The position numbers and the translations under genes were made by a program. A model generated the notes under the pieces. That model did not search any database. It saw only the letters and a list, made by a program, of their open reading frames with translations, and was not told the DNA's origin. From Bacteroidetes bacterium 4572_112 (GTDB lineage Bacteria > Bacteroidota > Bacteroidia > Bacteroidales > UBA1556), in assembly GCA_002254285.1 (NCBI GenBank), contig NIUZ01000008.1:1-19106 (forward strand): a DNA stretch of 19,106 bases. Reading direction: 5' to 3'. Shown in pieces: positions 1 to 7,612 of the stretch. Position 1 is the first letter of the stretch; the number at the start of each line of letters is the position of its first letter.

Positions 1-10
1 TATCTGTATC

Positions 11-70
11 TCGGGCAATACTGCCCGATGATTGTTATTGCTTAAAGGAAACTACGGGCAGGATGCCCGT
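11..70. repeat. Tandem pair of GGGCA/TGCCC hairpins
   Basis: Two perfect hairpins stand 25 bases apart. The first has arms 11-17 and 22-28 (TCGGGCA / TGCCCGA) around a 4-base loop. The second has arms 54-60 and 64-70 (ACGGGCA / TGCCCGT) around a 3-base loop. They share the GGGCA/TGCCC core and are the most GC-rich part of this end of the window. They lie just past the 3' end of the minus-strand gene cluster, which is where REP-like elements usually sit. Neither is followed by a T-run on either strand, so they are not standard intrinsic terminators, although they could stabilise a 3' end. That they form an interspersed repeat family is inferred. Confidence 0.5.
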
Positions 71-217
71 GTTACACAAAAGCTTAAAAATCAAAGCCTA
101 AAGTGTAAATGGGAAGTGAATTATTTAACTTATACGATTGAATTAAATTCACTGACTGAAAGCCATTAAACAGCCAAATAAACAAATAAGCAAATACACA
201 ATTAAACACCAAACCTT
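71..217. other. Short 3' intergenic region with a weak inverted repeat
   Basis: AT-rich sequence between the hairpin pair and the stop codon of the KdsC-like gene. The 8-base arms AGTGAATT (115-122) and AATTCACT (146-153) are perfectly complementary but enclose a 23-base loop, so a stable structure is doubtful. I see no gene here. Confidence 0.3.
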
Positions 218-739
218 CTACCAATTATAAGCATCCTTATTCATCCATTTTTTATGAAGCTTTAGTGTTTGCTCAATAATATCTCTAACACAACCTTCGC
301 CACCATTTTTATGAGAAATATAATCGGCAATATCTTTAATCTCTGTTGCTGCATCAGCAGGACAAGCAGCTACTCCAGCATGGCGCATTACCTCAAAATC
401 AGGAATGTCGTCACCCATATAAACAATATTCTCATCCTTGATATCATATTTTTCTTTTACTTGATTATATACCTCAAGTTTATTAGGTACTCCTAAGTAT
501 ATATCGCGAATATTGAGGTTGAATAGTCTATGATGCATTCCTTCAGCCTTTGCTCCTGAGATAATTACAATTCTATAGCCTTGCTTAATGGCAAATTGTA
601 GTGCATAACCATCTTTTACATTTGTACGGCGCAAATAATGTCCTTCCTCGGTTAATAATACCATTCCATCGGATAAAACACCATCAAAATCGAAAATAAA
701 TGTGTTTATACTATTCAAATCTGCTTTATAGTTCTTCAT
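218..739 (-). CDS. kdsC: KdsC-like HAD-family phosphatase
   Basis: A cytosolic HAD phosphatase of 173 residues, the usual length of single-domain KdsC. KdsC removes phosphate from 3-deoxy-D-manno-octulosonate 8-phosphate to give KDO for lipopolysaccharide core synthesis. Motif I is FDFDG with nucleophile Asp17 and acid/base Asp19. Motif II is Ser61 in IISGA. The motif III lysine is probably Lys86, and motif IV is GDD (109-111) with Asp114. The C-terminal SHKNGGEG stretch (142-149) matches the SHK-G-GG-GxxRE segment that closes the KdsC tetramer active site. There is no cap domain, as expected for the C0 subclass. The gene follows the DUF2520 gene after 2 bases and is the last of the minus-strand cluster. 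Family assignment is firm. The exact substrate is inferred, since some Bacteroidota members may act on other sugar phosphates. Confidence 0.85.
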   Translation of the reverse strand: MKNYKADLNSINTFIFDFDGVLSDGMVLLTEEGHYLRRTNVKDGYALQFAIKQGYRIVIISGAKAEGMHHRLFNLNIRDIYLGVPNKLEVYNQVKEKYDIKDENIVYMGDDIPDFEVMRHAGVAACPADAATEIKDIADYISHKNGGEGCVRDIIEQTLKLHKKWMNKDAYNW

Positions 740-741
740 AA

Positions 742-1527
742 TTATGCTTTATTGGTGTTTTTATAGATTATCTTACTTATTAATGAGTATAATTCCTTAT
801 AATCGGTATTACTATCTAATTCTTGTATATGTTTGTTAATAATGTTTCTATCGTTGCGAACCGCTGGGCCAGTTTGTATTTGGCTTGGCGAATGCGTAAT
901 AGCTTTGGTGGCAGTTTCTTTAATCAGTGGGCGAAGATACTCAAAGTCTAATCCCGACTGTTGCATCAAGTCCTCGGCTATGGAATACATGGCATTGGTG
1001 AAATTGCAGGTAAATACTGCTGCAAGATGCATTTTTGCTCTTTCTTTGGAATTAACTTTACTCACATTTTTAGAAAGAAATGAAGCCAATACCATTAGTT
1101 TTTCTTGATTTTCTTGAGTATTGCCTTCAATACAGAATGGGACTTCTGTAATGTCTATTTTGGTATCCTTGCTAAAAGTTTGCAGAGGATAAAAAACTCC
1201 GTAATTACTACAAATATTTAATACTTGCATATCAACAGAGCCACTAGTGTGACAGATTAAAGCTTTATTAGGTAGTTCAGATAGATTTATTTCATGCAGA
1301 GCTTTATCACTAATTGAAATAATAATAATATCTATTTCTGAAGATATATCTTTGAGCTGAAGTATAGGTTTTGCATTTACTTTTGTAGCCAAAAGTTGTG
1401 CATTACTTGCTGTTTTGGAACAAACTTCAGATATACAAACACCTTGTTGATGAAGTGATGTTGCTAGCTTTGTTGCCACATTACCACTTCCTATAAAGGC
1501 TACTGATATATTTTTGAGATTTTCCAT
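742..1527 (-). CDS. Rossmann-fold DUF2520 domain protein (putative NAD(P)-binding oxidoreductase)
   Basis: A 261-residue two-domain protein. The N-terminal Rossmann domain (about 7-130) has the dinucleotide-binding pattern GSGNVA at 13-18, an HTSGS motif at 93-97 and YPLQTF at 113-118. These are typical of the F420/NADP-oxidoreductase-like proteins that carry DUF2520. The C-terminal helical domain (about 140-255) contains HLAAVF from His167 and TGPAVRND at 219-226, the signature of DUF2520. The fold resembles 6-phosphogluconate and ketopantoate reductases, but no substrate is known for this family. It starts with ATG 16 bases after the preceding gene and runs almost directly into the KdsC-like phosphatase. 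That adjacency is, from memory, recurrent in Bacteroidota. Family assignment is confident, function is unknown. Confidence 0.85.
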   Translation of the reverse strand: MENLKNISVAFIGSGNVATKLATSLHQQGVCISEVCSKTASNAQLLATKVNAKPILQLKDISSEIDIIIISISDKALHEINLSELPNKALICHTSGSVDMQVLNICSNYGVFYPLQTFSKDTKIDITEVPFCIEGNTQENQEKLMVLASFLSKNVSKVNSKERAKMHLAAVFTCNFTNAMYSIAEDLMQQSGLDFEYLRPLIKETATKAITHSPSQIQTGPAVRNDRNIINKHIQELDSNTDYKELYSLISKIIYKNTNKA

Positions 1528-1543
1528 ATTATATGCGAAGATA

Positions 1544-2173
1544 CTATTTTAATAATCCCATTTTTTTAATCTCTTTGTGAATTTCTTTAACATTTTCAGG
1601 AATTTCATTTTTAATAATCCAGTTTACATCAAAAGTATTATATATAGCAACTTTCATTAGTGCTGGATTTCTTCCAATTAATTGTCCAATATCATGTAAG
1701 TCGTCTATGAAATCAAATTGAAGATCTTCATGCAAGGATTTTATCATTACAATTATCTTAAACATTCGTGCAATTATGTAAACACAAAATTTGTAGACTC
1801 TTTCTGAGTCATTTATTGTATCTAGTGTAATCTCTTTTTGTAATGTTGACTTAATCATTAATAGATTAAGACTTATTTCACCATATTTATCCTTGGTTAC
1901 TCGTACATGATGGTTAATATCGCCACTCATATATCGCAAAATCATCATAATATATGTGGGGTGGTATTTAGTGAAATCAACTCTTTTGAATTCGTTTATT
2001 AATTTATCTTCAACTAGATTTCTTTTATCCTCAATTGACTCTTGCGCCATGAGTTCAAAATGTAATTTTTGGGCAAGGATATAGTCTTTTCGTAATAATC
2101 TTAGTACTAATTTATCTTTTTCTTTTGAAGGCATTTGTTTCAACGCTTCCTTAAAATCTTTATCAATTTCCAT
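1544..2173 (-). CDS. Conserved-looking cytoplasmic protein of unknown function
   Basis: I do not recognise this 209-residue protein. It is highly charged and mostly helical in appearance, with no signal peptide, no clear membrane segment and no cysteine-based metal site. The N-terminal 60 residues are rich in Lys, Glu and Leu. The middle contains a DINHHVR stretch (about 84-90) and the C-terminal third a hydrophobic IIARMFKIIVMIKS segment (about 133-146) that looks like a buried helix. The ATG start lies 2 bases after the stop of the upstream lipoprotein gene, so the two are probably translated together. Its place between a lipoprotein gene and the DUF2520 gene gives no clear functional hint. 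Reality as a gene is well supported by length, spacing and start context. Confidence 0.7.
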   Translation of the reverse strand: MEIDKDFKEALKQMPSKEKDKLVLRLLRKDYILAQKLHFELMAQESIEDKRNLVEDKLINEFKRVDFTKYHPTYIMMILRYMSGDINHHVRVTKDKYGEISLNLLMIKSTLQKEITLDTINDSERVYKFCVYIIARMFKIIVMIKSLHEDLQFDFIDDLHDIGQLIGRNPALMKVAIYNTFDVNWIIKNEIPENVKEIHKEIKKMGLLK

Positions 2174-2175
2174 GG

Positions 2176-2826
2176 CTAATATTTTAATTTAAACCCAATT
2201 GAAACCTCTTGCTCCATTATATCTTTAAGGGGAGTAATATTTGTGAATATTCTTTCATTACTACTTATTGAACCATTATCAATTTGTGATGCCTTTATTT
2301 TTCGAGGGAGTTCTATCACTGTAGCCACATTCACAAACTTTATTATGTTCGAAGAAATAAACTCTTCATCGTTTTCTTCGATATATGTTTTTATATAAGG
2401 ACTAATGTTTTTTACAATTAATTTTCGGTTTTTTATATTTATAAAATTAGGATAATACCATTTATACTCTTCATCCATCAATCTATAATAGGCTTTATTA
2501 AGAGCTTTTGAATTAGCGAAATTAAATTCAATTCCAAATCTCCCAAAATTTACGACACCATAAGTTTTGATATTACTGATACCATTTATTCCATTTAACT
2601 TTTGTTTTGCAACTTCAGGAAAGCTTAAAATAGTGTTCTTTTCGTCTACAGAAATATTGTCAGAGCTAAGGTTTTTGAATTGAGCAAAAAGATTTAGCTC
2701 CACTCCAATAAATGCAGTTCCACTTTTATCCTCATTTACTTTTACTCTATTAATAATAGTAATACAAGAGCTAGTAAATAATAATAGTAGGACGCTAATT
2801 ATAGTAATAAACCTATATTTATGCAT
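2176..2826 (-). CDS. Putative lipoprotein
   Basis: A 216-residue protein with a classic lipoprotein signal. A basic start (MHKYR) is followed by a hydrophobic run to about residue 18, then FTSSC with the candidate lipidated Cys21. The mature part (22-216) has alternating polar and hydrophobic residues suggesting beta structure, and no motif that I can name. The start codon overlaps the stop of the upstream nuclease gene by one base (TAATG, 2824-2828), indicating translational coupling. The residue after the cysteine is Ile and no acidic export signal follows, so surface exposure cannot be claimed. Localisation to the outer membrane or periplasm is inferred. Function is unknown. Confidence 0.75.
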   Translation of the reverse strand: MHKYRFITIISVLLLLFTSSCITIINRVKVNEDKSGTAFIGVELNLFAQFKNLSSDNISVDEKNTILSFPEVAKQKLNGINGISNIKTYGVVNFGRFGIEFNFANSKALNKAYYRLMDEEYKWYYPNFINIKNRKLIVKNISPYIKTYIEENDEEFISSNIIKFVNVATVIELPRKIKASQIDNGSISSNERIFTNITPLKDIMEQEVSIGFKLKY

Positions 2827-4106
2827 TATTGCTTAATTATTTTGGCAGTATATTCCGAAATTCCGTCTTTATTATTTATCTTTAATACATACATACCATT
2901 AGCAAAATTTTCGAGAGAAATATTAGTGTTAATATTATTTCCTGATACTATTTTACTAACTACTAATTGCCCAGTAATGCTCCATATTTCAATAGTGCGT
3001 TGACCTGTATTGTCAGACTTAATTGATAAATCTAAAACCCCATCAATTGGGTTTTGGTAATTTACAATCAAATTATTTGCAGCAATATTTCCAATGCTAG
3101 AAACAGTATTATCAATTTCTAATTTAAGAACAATAGGTAAGTGATCACTATGGTTATATAATGCATCCAATACGTTGGCTGGCACGCTATTATTTGTTCC
3201 GTAATTAATGGATTTATTAAAATGATTTCCATCGTTACCAATAGCTTTATACGAATTAGCTTTATAAGTAATGTGCTTATTCCCTTCTTTAATATCTTTG
3301 GAGATTAATATAAAATCGAATCTATCGTCAAGGCCTCCTCCTGCAGCACAACCATTACCACTTGAGTGTGTTGATTGTGTATGTACAGAGGCATAACTAC
3401 TATTATTATTCCATTTGCCAGGAGTATTTATGGGATCAATAAAACGATAATTAACATCAGAATATTCTACTAAGTTTTTATATCCCTGTTCTGAGCTTTT
3501 GTATACGTTAAAGTCGCCCATAAACATATAATTGCCTTTATAATTATACTCTGTAAGATATTTCATGGCTGAGTCAGTCATAATATCTCTTTTGTTTCTG
3601 CCATCAGCATTATTGCTTGATTTTAGGTGAGCAACAATACAATTTATCCATGCCGTATCATGGTCCTGGGCCAAGTTTGGACTTTTATAATATAGGCGAT
3701 AAAGTACAATATCTCTTACCGTATTCTGAATACTTTGAGCGTCAACATATACTATTTTTGCTTTATTATAATATAGCATATTTACCAAGTCACTACCATT
3801 AGTGTTTATGTAATCAGCTTTACCATATTGCTTTGCTGAGTTTCTGTTCATTACGGAATCCAATAATCGCTGATGAATAAATGTTGACGATCCTAATTCG
3901 TTTACAGTAAAAATATCGGGCTTAATGTATTGAACAAGTGTTCTTAAATACGGTTCTTTATCTAAGTAACTATTGTTTGTAACGGTGCAATATGATGTGA
4001 CGTTTCCGTAGTTCAATAGATTATATTGCATCATTATAATCTCGTCTTGCGCGAAGCTAAATATGGATGTAAATACTGCTACTATTATTAATATGCTTTT
4101 CTTCAT
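2826..4106 (-). CDS. Secreted endonuclease/exonuclease/phosphatase-family protein with T9SS sorting domain
   Basis: A 426-residue exported enzyme of the DNase I-like EEP superfamily, which hydrolyses phosphodiester or phosphomonoester bonds using a divalent metal. A signal peptide occupies 1-20, ending in SFAQ. The catalytic domain (about 23-330) shows the ordered EEP motifs: QYNLLNYG (27-34) with metal-site Asn29, VNE with Glu70, His160 in VAHLKS, GDFN (197-200), RFDFIL (262-267) and the terminal SDH (320-322). The last 80 residues form a type A type IX secretion sorting domain, with NPIDGVLDL (352-360), IWSITGQLV and FANGMYVLKI (401-410). The protein should therefore leave the cell or be anchored on its surface. 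Its substrate (DNA, nucleotides or phospholipid) is not evident. It lies 37 bases downstream of the PH-domain gene and overlaps the lipoprotein gene by one base. Confidence 0.87.
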   Translation of the reverse strand: MKKSILIIVAVFTSIFSFAQDEIIMMQYNLLNYGNVTSYCTVTNNSYLDKEPYLRTLVQYIKPDIFTVNELGSSTFIHQRLLDSVMNRNSAKQYGKADYINTNGSDLVNMLYYNKAKIVYVDAQSIQNTVRDIVLYRLYYKSPNLAQDHDTAWINCIVAHLKSSNNADGRNKRDIMTDSAMKYLTEYNYKGNYMFMGDFNVYKSSEQGYKNLVEYSDVNYRFIDPINTPGKWNNNSSYASVHTQSTHSSGNGCAAGGGLDDRFDFILISKDIKEGNKHITYKANSYKAIGNDGNHFNKSINYGTNNSVPANVLDALYNHSDHLPIVLKLEIDNTVSSIGNIAANNLIVNYQNPIDGVLDLSIKSDNTGQRTIEIWSITGQLVVSKIVSGNNINTNISLENFANGMYVLKINNKDGISEYTAKIIKQ

Positions 4107-4143
4107 GATAATTGGTTATTAAATTTTAAGCAAAAAAATATGC

Positions 4144-4554
4144 TTATTTTTTATATATGATATCAATATTTTTATTGATAGATTTTAGTTGATTTAAAAA
4201 CTCTGTTTTCTCTCTTGGAGATATTAAAATGCTGCCACCTTTACCATAAGTAATCTCTAGTCTATCTAATGAGAACGCTGGAGCACTTAATGGGTTATTA
4301 GTTTCCTTTATCTTTGTAATAGTTTTTATATCAATATTTTCGTTAATAATAAATGAACTTTTAATATTTAAGTTATCTCCAGTAATGGTGTAATTTGTTG
4401 ATTTATACAAAAGATATACAAGTACAAAAACCGAGATATTAATTCCAAAGGATAACCACTCCTTCTCTAAAATCATTTGTACCGAAACAGCTCCAATTAC
4501 TAGAGTAATAAAGAGGGCTATTCCAATTCCTAATTTTGAAGGATAAGTGGTCAT
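4144..4554 (-). CDS. Small membrane protein with bacterial PH domain (bPH_4-like)
   Basis: A 136-residue protein read from the ATG at 4554. An in-frame TTG three codons upstream (4563) is possible but less likely. Two hydrophobic segments near the N-terminus (about 7-28 and 35-51) form a membrane hairpin. The rest (about 52-133) resembles the YyaB-like bacterial pleckstrin-homology domain PF06713. It shows the TITGDNLNIKS opening strands, the SAPAFSLDRLEI signature (about 89-100) and ILISPREK (about 108-115) before a final helix. No enzymatic residues are visible and the role of these domains is unknown. It follows gltX by 29 bases and is probably cotranscribed with it. Confidence 0.75.
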   Translation of the reverse strand: MTTYPSKLGIGIALFITLVIGAVSVQMILEKEWLSFGINISVFVLVYLLYKSTNYTITGDNLNIKSSFIINENIDIKTITKIKETNNPLSAPAFSLDRLEITYGKGGSILISPREKTEFLNQLKSINKNIDIIYKK

Positions 4555-4583
4555 AAACAACAATGATTTAATTATGCTTGCTA

Positions 4584-6104
4584 TTATCGTTTAATATTAT
4601 CTATAGCATTCTGCAAACGTAATAAAGTTTCGTCCTTGCCAATAATGCTAATAATGTCGAACATATGAGGTCCTTTTCCTGCTCCAACTATACTAAGACG
4701 GAAAGCATTCATGACTTTACCCATTGGTAGTTCTTTAGCTTCAATCCATGCTTTCACAACTGTTTCGGTATTCTCGCTTGAGAAATCCTGTACATTTTGC
4801 AAAATAGTTTTAAGATCTGCCATCATTATTGGAGCATCTTCTTTCCAACGTTTTTTCACTGTTTTGGCATCGTATTCAGTAGGTGTTTCAAAAAAGAAAT
4901 ACGACTGATCATAAATATCATTTGTGAAATTTGCTCTATCCTTTACCAAGCTTACAATCTTTGCCAAAGGTAGGTTTTTGTATGATATGCCTTTATTATC
5001 AAGGATTTTTGCAAATTCCTCAGCAATAAATTCATCGCTATTGTTAATCATATATTGGTGGTTGAACCATTTTGCTTTTTCAGGATCAAAGCGAGCACCA
5101 GATTTATTTACTCTCTCCAAACTGAAAGCTTCAATAAGCTCTTCCATGCTAAAAATTTCTTGCTCAGTACCAGCATTCCAACCCAATAAGGCTAACATAT
5201 TTATAAATGCATCAGCAAAGTATCCTTCTTCGCGGTAGCCCATTGATTTTTCACCTTCTGGATTAATCCACTGAGTAGGGAATACTGGGAAGCCCAATTT
5301 GTCGCCATCGCGTTTGCTAAGTTTACCATTGCCTGTTGGTTTTAAAAGTAGTGGTAGGTGAGCAAATTCTGGAGCATTCCAACCAAAAGCACGATAAAGC
5401 ATTATGTGTAATGGCATTGATGGTAGCCATTCTTCGCCACGTATTACATGCGATATTTCCATCAAATGGTCGTCAATAATATTTGCTAAATGATATGTTG
5501 GCATACCACTCGACTTAAAAAGAACTTTATCATCTAAAGTGGAAGTTTGCACTCTCACTTCGCCACGTACAATATCGTGCATTACTAATTCTTCGTTTTC
5601 TGGAGTTTTGAAACGCAAAACATAAACTTCACCATTGGCAATGCGCTCTTTTGCTGCTTCAATTCCTATATTTTCTGAATTATTTAGTGATTTTCTATTG
5701 GCAGAGCTATATGTAAAAGTCTCTTTATTTGCTTCGGCTTCGGAACGAAATTTTGTAAGCTCTTCTGCTGTATCAAAAGCATAATAGGCATTGCCTGATT
5801 CAACTAATTTTTCAGCATATTCGCTATAAATATCCTTTCGTTGACTTTGTATATAAGGCCCGTAATTACCGCCTTTTTCGGGGCTCTCATCAAACTCAAT
5901 TCCACACCACTTAAAAGCGTCAATAATATACTCCTGAGCACCTTCCACAAATCTTGTTTCGTCGGTATCCTCAACTCTGAGAATCATAGTGCCGCCATGT
6001 TTGCGAGCAAAAAGATAGTTATATAATGCTGTACGTACACCTCCGATATGAAGTGGACCTGTTGGGCTTGGAGCAAATCTTACTCTTACGTTATTGATTG
6101 ACAT
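4584..6104 (-). CDS. gltX: Glutamyl-tRNA synthetase
   Basis: A class I aminoacyl-tRNA synthetase that charges tRNA-Glu with glutamate in the cytosol. Read from the ATG at 6104 it has 506 residues, normal for Bacteroidota GltX. The HIGH-type motif is HIGG at 19-22 within RFAPSPTGPLHIGG. The adenylate-binding region RVEDTDETR follows at 43-51. A conserved IRGEEW lies at 221-226, and the KMSKS-type loop is KLSKR at 261-265. The C-terminal third is the helical anticodon-binding domain. A longer reading from a TTG at 6137 would add 11 poorly conserved residues. I prefer the ATG because the family normally begins a few residues before VRVRFAPSPTG and because a -7 promoter box covers the TTG. It is the first gene of the minus-strand cluster. 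Confidence 0.96.
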   Translation of the reverse strand: MSINNVRVRFAPSPTGPLHIGGVRTALYNYLFARKHGGTMILRVEDTDETRFVEGAQEYIIDAFKWCGIEFDESPEKGGNYGPYIQSQRKDIYSEYAEKLVESGNAYYAFDTAEELTKFRSEAEANKETFTYSSANRKSLNNSENIGIEAAKERIANGEVYVLRFKTPENEELVMHDIVRGEVRVQTSTLDDKVLFKSSGMPTYHLANIIDDHLMEISHVIRGEEWLPSMPLHIMLYRAFGWNAPEFAHLPLLLKPTGNGKLSKRDGDKLGFPVFPTQWINPEGEKSMGYREEGYFADAFINMLALLGWNAGTEQEIFSMEELIEAFSLERVNKSGARFDPEKAKWFNHQYMINNSDEFIAEEFAKILDNKGISYKNLPLAKIVSLVKDRANFTNDIYDQSYFFFETPTEYDAKTVKKRWKEDAPIMMADLKTILQNVQDFSSENTETVVKAWIEAKELPMGKVMNAFRLSIVGAGKGPHMFDIISIIGKDETLLRLQNAIDNIKR

Positions 6105-6134
6105 AGTAATATTATTGATTGATTTTACGAGCGG

Positions 6135-6142
6135 CAAAGATA
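6135..6142 (-). promoter_or_regulatory. Putative Bacteroidota -7 box for the gltX operon
   Basis: On the minus strand the bases read TATCTTTG, an exact match to the Bacteroidota sigma-ABfr -7 consensus TAnnTTTG. Transcription would start a few bases downstream, about 20-25 bases before the gltX ATG at 6104. That makes the upstream TTG unusable as a start. No clear TTG -33 element is seen at the expected spacing, so the call rests on one short motif. Confidence 0.4.
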
Positions 6143-6352
6143 ATCAATACTATATCGTGCGAGAATGATTTATAGTATTATTTTATTTGATAATATTTTT
6201 TGCTAGAATACACCATAAGGAAGAATTAAGCAAAGTCTTAGATAAAACTGAAAATTAATTATCCTGTTTACGGAGATTGAAAATATGCACGAAAATATCT
6301 GGGGTTTAATTTATAGATAATCAAAGTGATATAAAATTGTAGTAAGTTTTGA

Positions 6353-6394
6353 TAGCGTAATCGCAAATTACCTAAATAATTTGCGATTACGTTA
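6353..6394. repeat. Perfect long inverted repeat (hairpin)
   Basis: Arms at 6356-6370 (CGTAATCGCAAATTA) and 6377-6391 are exactly complementary over 15 bases with a 6-base loop (CCTAAA). A G-T wobble and two further A-T pairs extend the stem to 6353 and 6394. No T-run follows on either strand, so it is a poor intrinsic terminator. It sits about 250 bases upstream of gltX and 410 upstream of the SDR gene. It could be an operator for a dimeric regulator, a small-RNA stem or a mobile-element remnant. Confidence 0.6.
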
Positions 6395-6544
6395 AGATAA
6401 TCTTGAAAAGGCAGATATTATTTTAAAAAAATACGTTTTATTTTGCAGTGGTTCATTTACTTACCCTACATTTATGGTTTCATTTCAAGTATTGGTTGTG
6501 AGGAGTTATTTTTGTTCTCCTACTGTACTTTATTGATAATAATA

Positions 6545-6637
6545 CTAATTAGGCAATAAAAATACTGCACTTATTATTATAACAATTGACAAAATCATAA
6601 ACCAATGTAACTTGAATGTAATTATAACTTTTTCCAT
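6545..6637 (-). CDS. Possible 30-residue single-span membrane peptide
   Basis: A minus-strand ATG at 6637 opens 30 codons ending in TAG at 6545. The peptide begins MEKVIITFKLHWF and continues as a strongly hydrophobic stretch (residues 13-28, rich in Ile, Val and Leu) ending LLPN. This is the layout of a small single-pass membrane protein with a short basic N-terminus. The start context (AATAAATAATG) is A-rich, as is common in this phylum. No promoter or partner gene is visible. In DNA this AT-rich a hydrophobic frame of this size can arise by chance, so this is only a candidate. Confidence 0.2.
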   Translation of the reverse strand: MEKVIITFKLHWFMILSIVIIISAVFLLPN

Positions 6638-6767
6638 TATTTATTGTTTTAATTATGTGTGTTTCCATATCAAAGACAAAGAACTCAAAAAAAGGTTGTC
6701 AGAATTTATGCAAGAATATAGAAATATGTAGTAGTTTATTTTATTCTATTTTTATAATAATATGATA

Positions 6768-6775
6768 TACTTTTG
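6768..6775 (+). promoter_or_regulatory. Putative -7 box for the SDR gene
   Basis: TACTTTTG matches the Bacteroidota -7 consensus TAnnTTTG exactly. It lies 28 bases upstream of the SDR start codon, leaving a short leader of about 20-25 bases. The expected TTG -33 element is not obvious in the T-rich stretch upstream. Confidence 0.45.
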
Positions 6776-6803
6776 TTTACATAATAATTAATTTTTAAAA
6801 ATT

Positions 6804-7586
6804 ATGTCAAAAATAGCATTAATTACAGGAGCAAGTAGTGGAATTGGAGAACAATTGGCAAGAATTCACGCTGCTAGGGGTGGAGATTTATTTCTTGTTG
6901 CAAGGAATGAAATCCGACTAAATGAATTAAAAAAAGAACTGGAATCACAGCACGGAATTGTTGTAAATGTATATGCTAAAGATTTGACATTGGCAACAGC
7001 AGCTCAAGAGGTTTATGATGAACTTAAGAAATTAAATATAGAGATTGATTACCTAATTAATAATGCAGGTTTTGGCGGTATTGGTAAATTTCATGAAAGA
7101 AACCTAACCGAAGATATTTCTATGATTAATCTTAATATTAGTGCTTTGGTTAGTCTAACTCATTTATTTCTTAAGGATTTTGTTGCATGTAATTCAGGAA
7201 AAATCCTCAATGTATCGTCCACTGCTAGTCTAATGGCAGGGCCGTTGCAAGCGGTATACTTTGCTTCAAAAGCATTTGTAACTTCTTTTAGCAATGCTTT
7301 GGCCGAAGAGCTGCACGATACTAACATTAGCGTTACTAATCTTATGCCAGGTGCTACAGATACTAAGTTTGCAAAAGTCTCGGGTATGGATAATACAAAA
7401 ATGTTTGATAGCTCAGTAAGTGCAAAAAGTGTTGCTCAAGATGGCTATGATGCCATGCTTAAATCTAAACTAGATGTGGTTTCGGGTCTAACATTCGCCC
7501 AGCGAATAATGACAGCTATGATTCCATTCTCTCCAAAGAAAATAACCCTCACCCAGATTAGGAAAATGCAGGAAGTTAAACCTTAA
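6804..7586 (+). CDS. Short-chain dehydrogenase/reductase (classical SDR)
   Basis: A 260-residue cytosolic NAD(P)(H)-dependent oxidoreductase of the classical SDR family. The cofactor motif TGASSGIG spans 8-15. Arg34 after the second strand (LVARNE) favours NADP(H). The NNAG motif is at 86-89. The catalytic set is Ser138 or Ser139 (NVSST), Tyr152 and Lys156 (YFASK). MPGATDTKF (181-189) is the usual PG-motif region that contacts the nicotinamide. The C-terminal 30 residues contain a basic, weakly hydrophobic segment like that of the DltE/YqjQ-type SDR group. The substrate cannot be told from sequence. The gene stands alone, with its own promoter-like box and a following hairpin, and is oriented like the operon to its right but probably transcribed separately. 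Confidence 0.9.
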   Translation: MSKIALITGASSGIGEQLARIHAARGGDLFLVARNEIRLNELKKELESQHGIVVNVYAKDLTLATAAQEVYDELKKLNIEIDYLINNAGFGGIGKFHERNLTEDISMINLNISALVSLTHLFLKDFVACNSGKILNVSSTASLMAGPLQAVYFASKAFVTSFSNALAEELHDTNISVTNLMPGATDTKFAKVSGMDNTKMFDSSVSAKSVAQDGYDAMLKSKLDVVSGLTFAQRIMTAMIPFSPKKITLTQIRKMQEVKP

Positions 7587-7612
7587 TGTCATTTTTATTT
7601 ATATTTGGGTCT

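Larger units (their letters stand above)
6105..6803. other. Divergent intergenic region between gltX and the SDR gene
   Basis: Nearly 700 bases of AT-rich sequence separate two divergent transcription units, far more than promoters need. It holds the gltX -7 box near its left end, a perfect 15-base inverted repeat near 6353-6394, a weak 5-bp hairpin at 6501-6521, a possible 30-codon minus-strand ORF at 6545-6637, and the SDR promoter near its right end. I see no tRNA and no recognisable riboswitch, and no longer coding frame. It may be the remains of a lost gene or host a small RNA. The sequence alone does not decide. Confidence 0.5.

Noticed and set aside
6501..6521. AGGAG/CTCCT hairpin as a terminator or anti-Shine-Dalgarno element
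   Set aside because: The stem has only 5 pairs with an 11-base loop, and no adjacent gene or T-run gives it a role.
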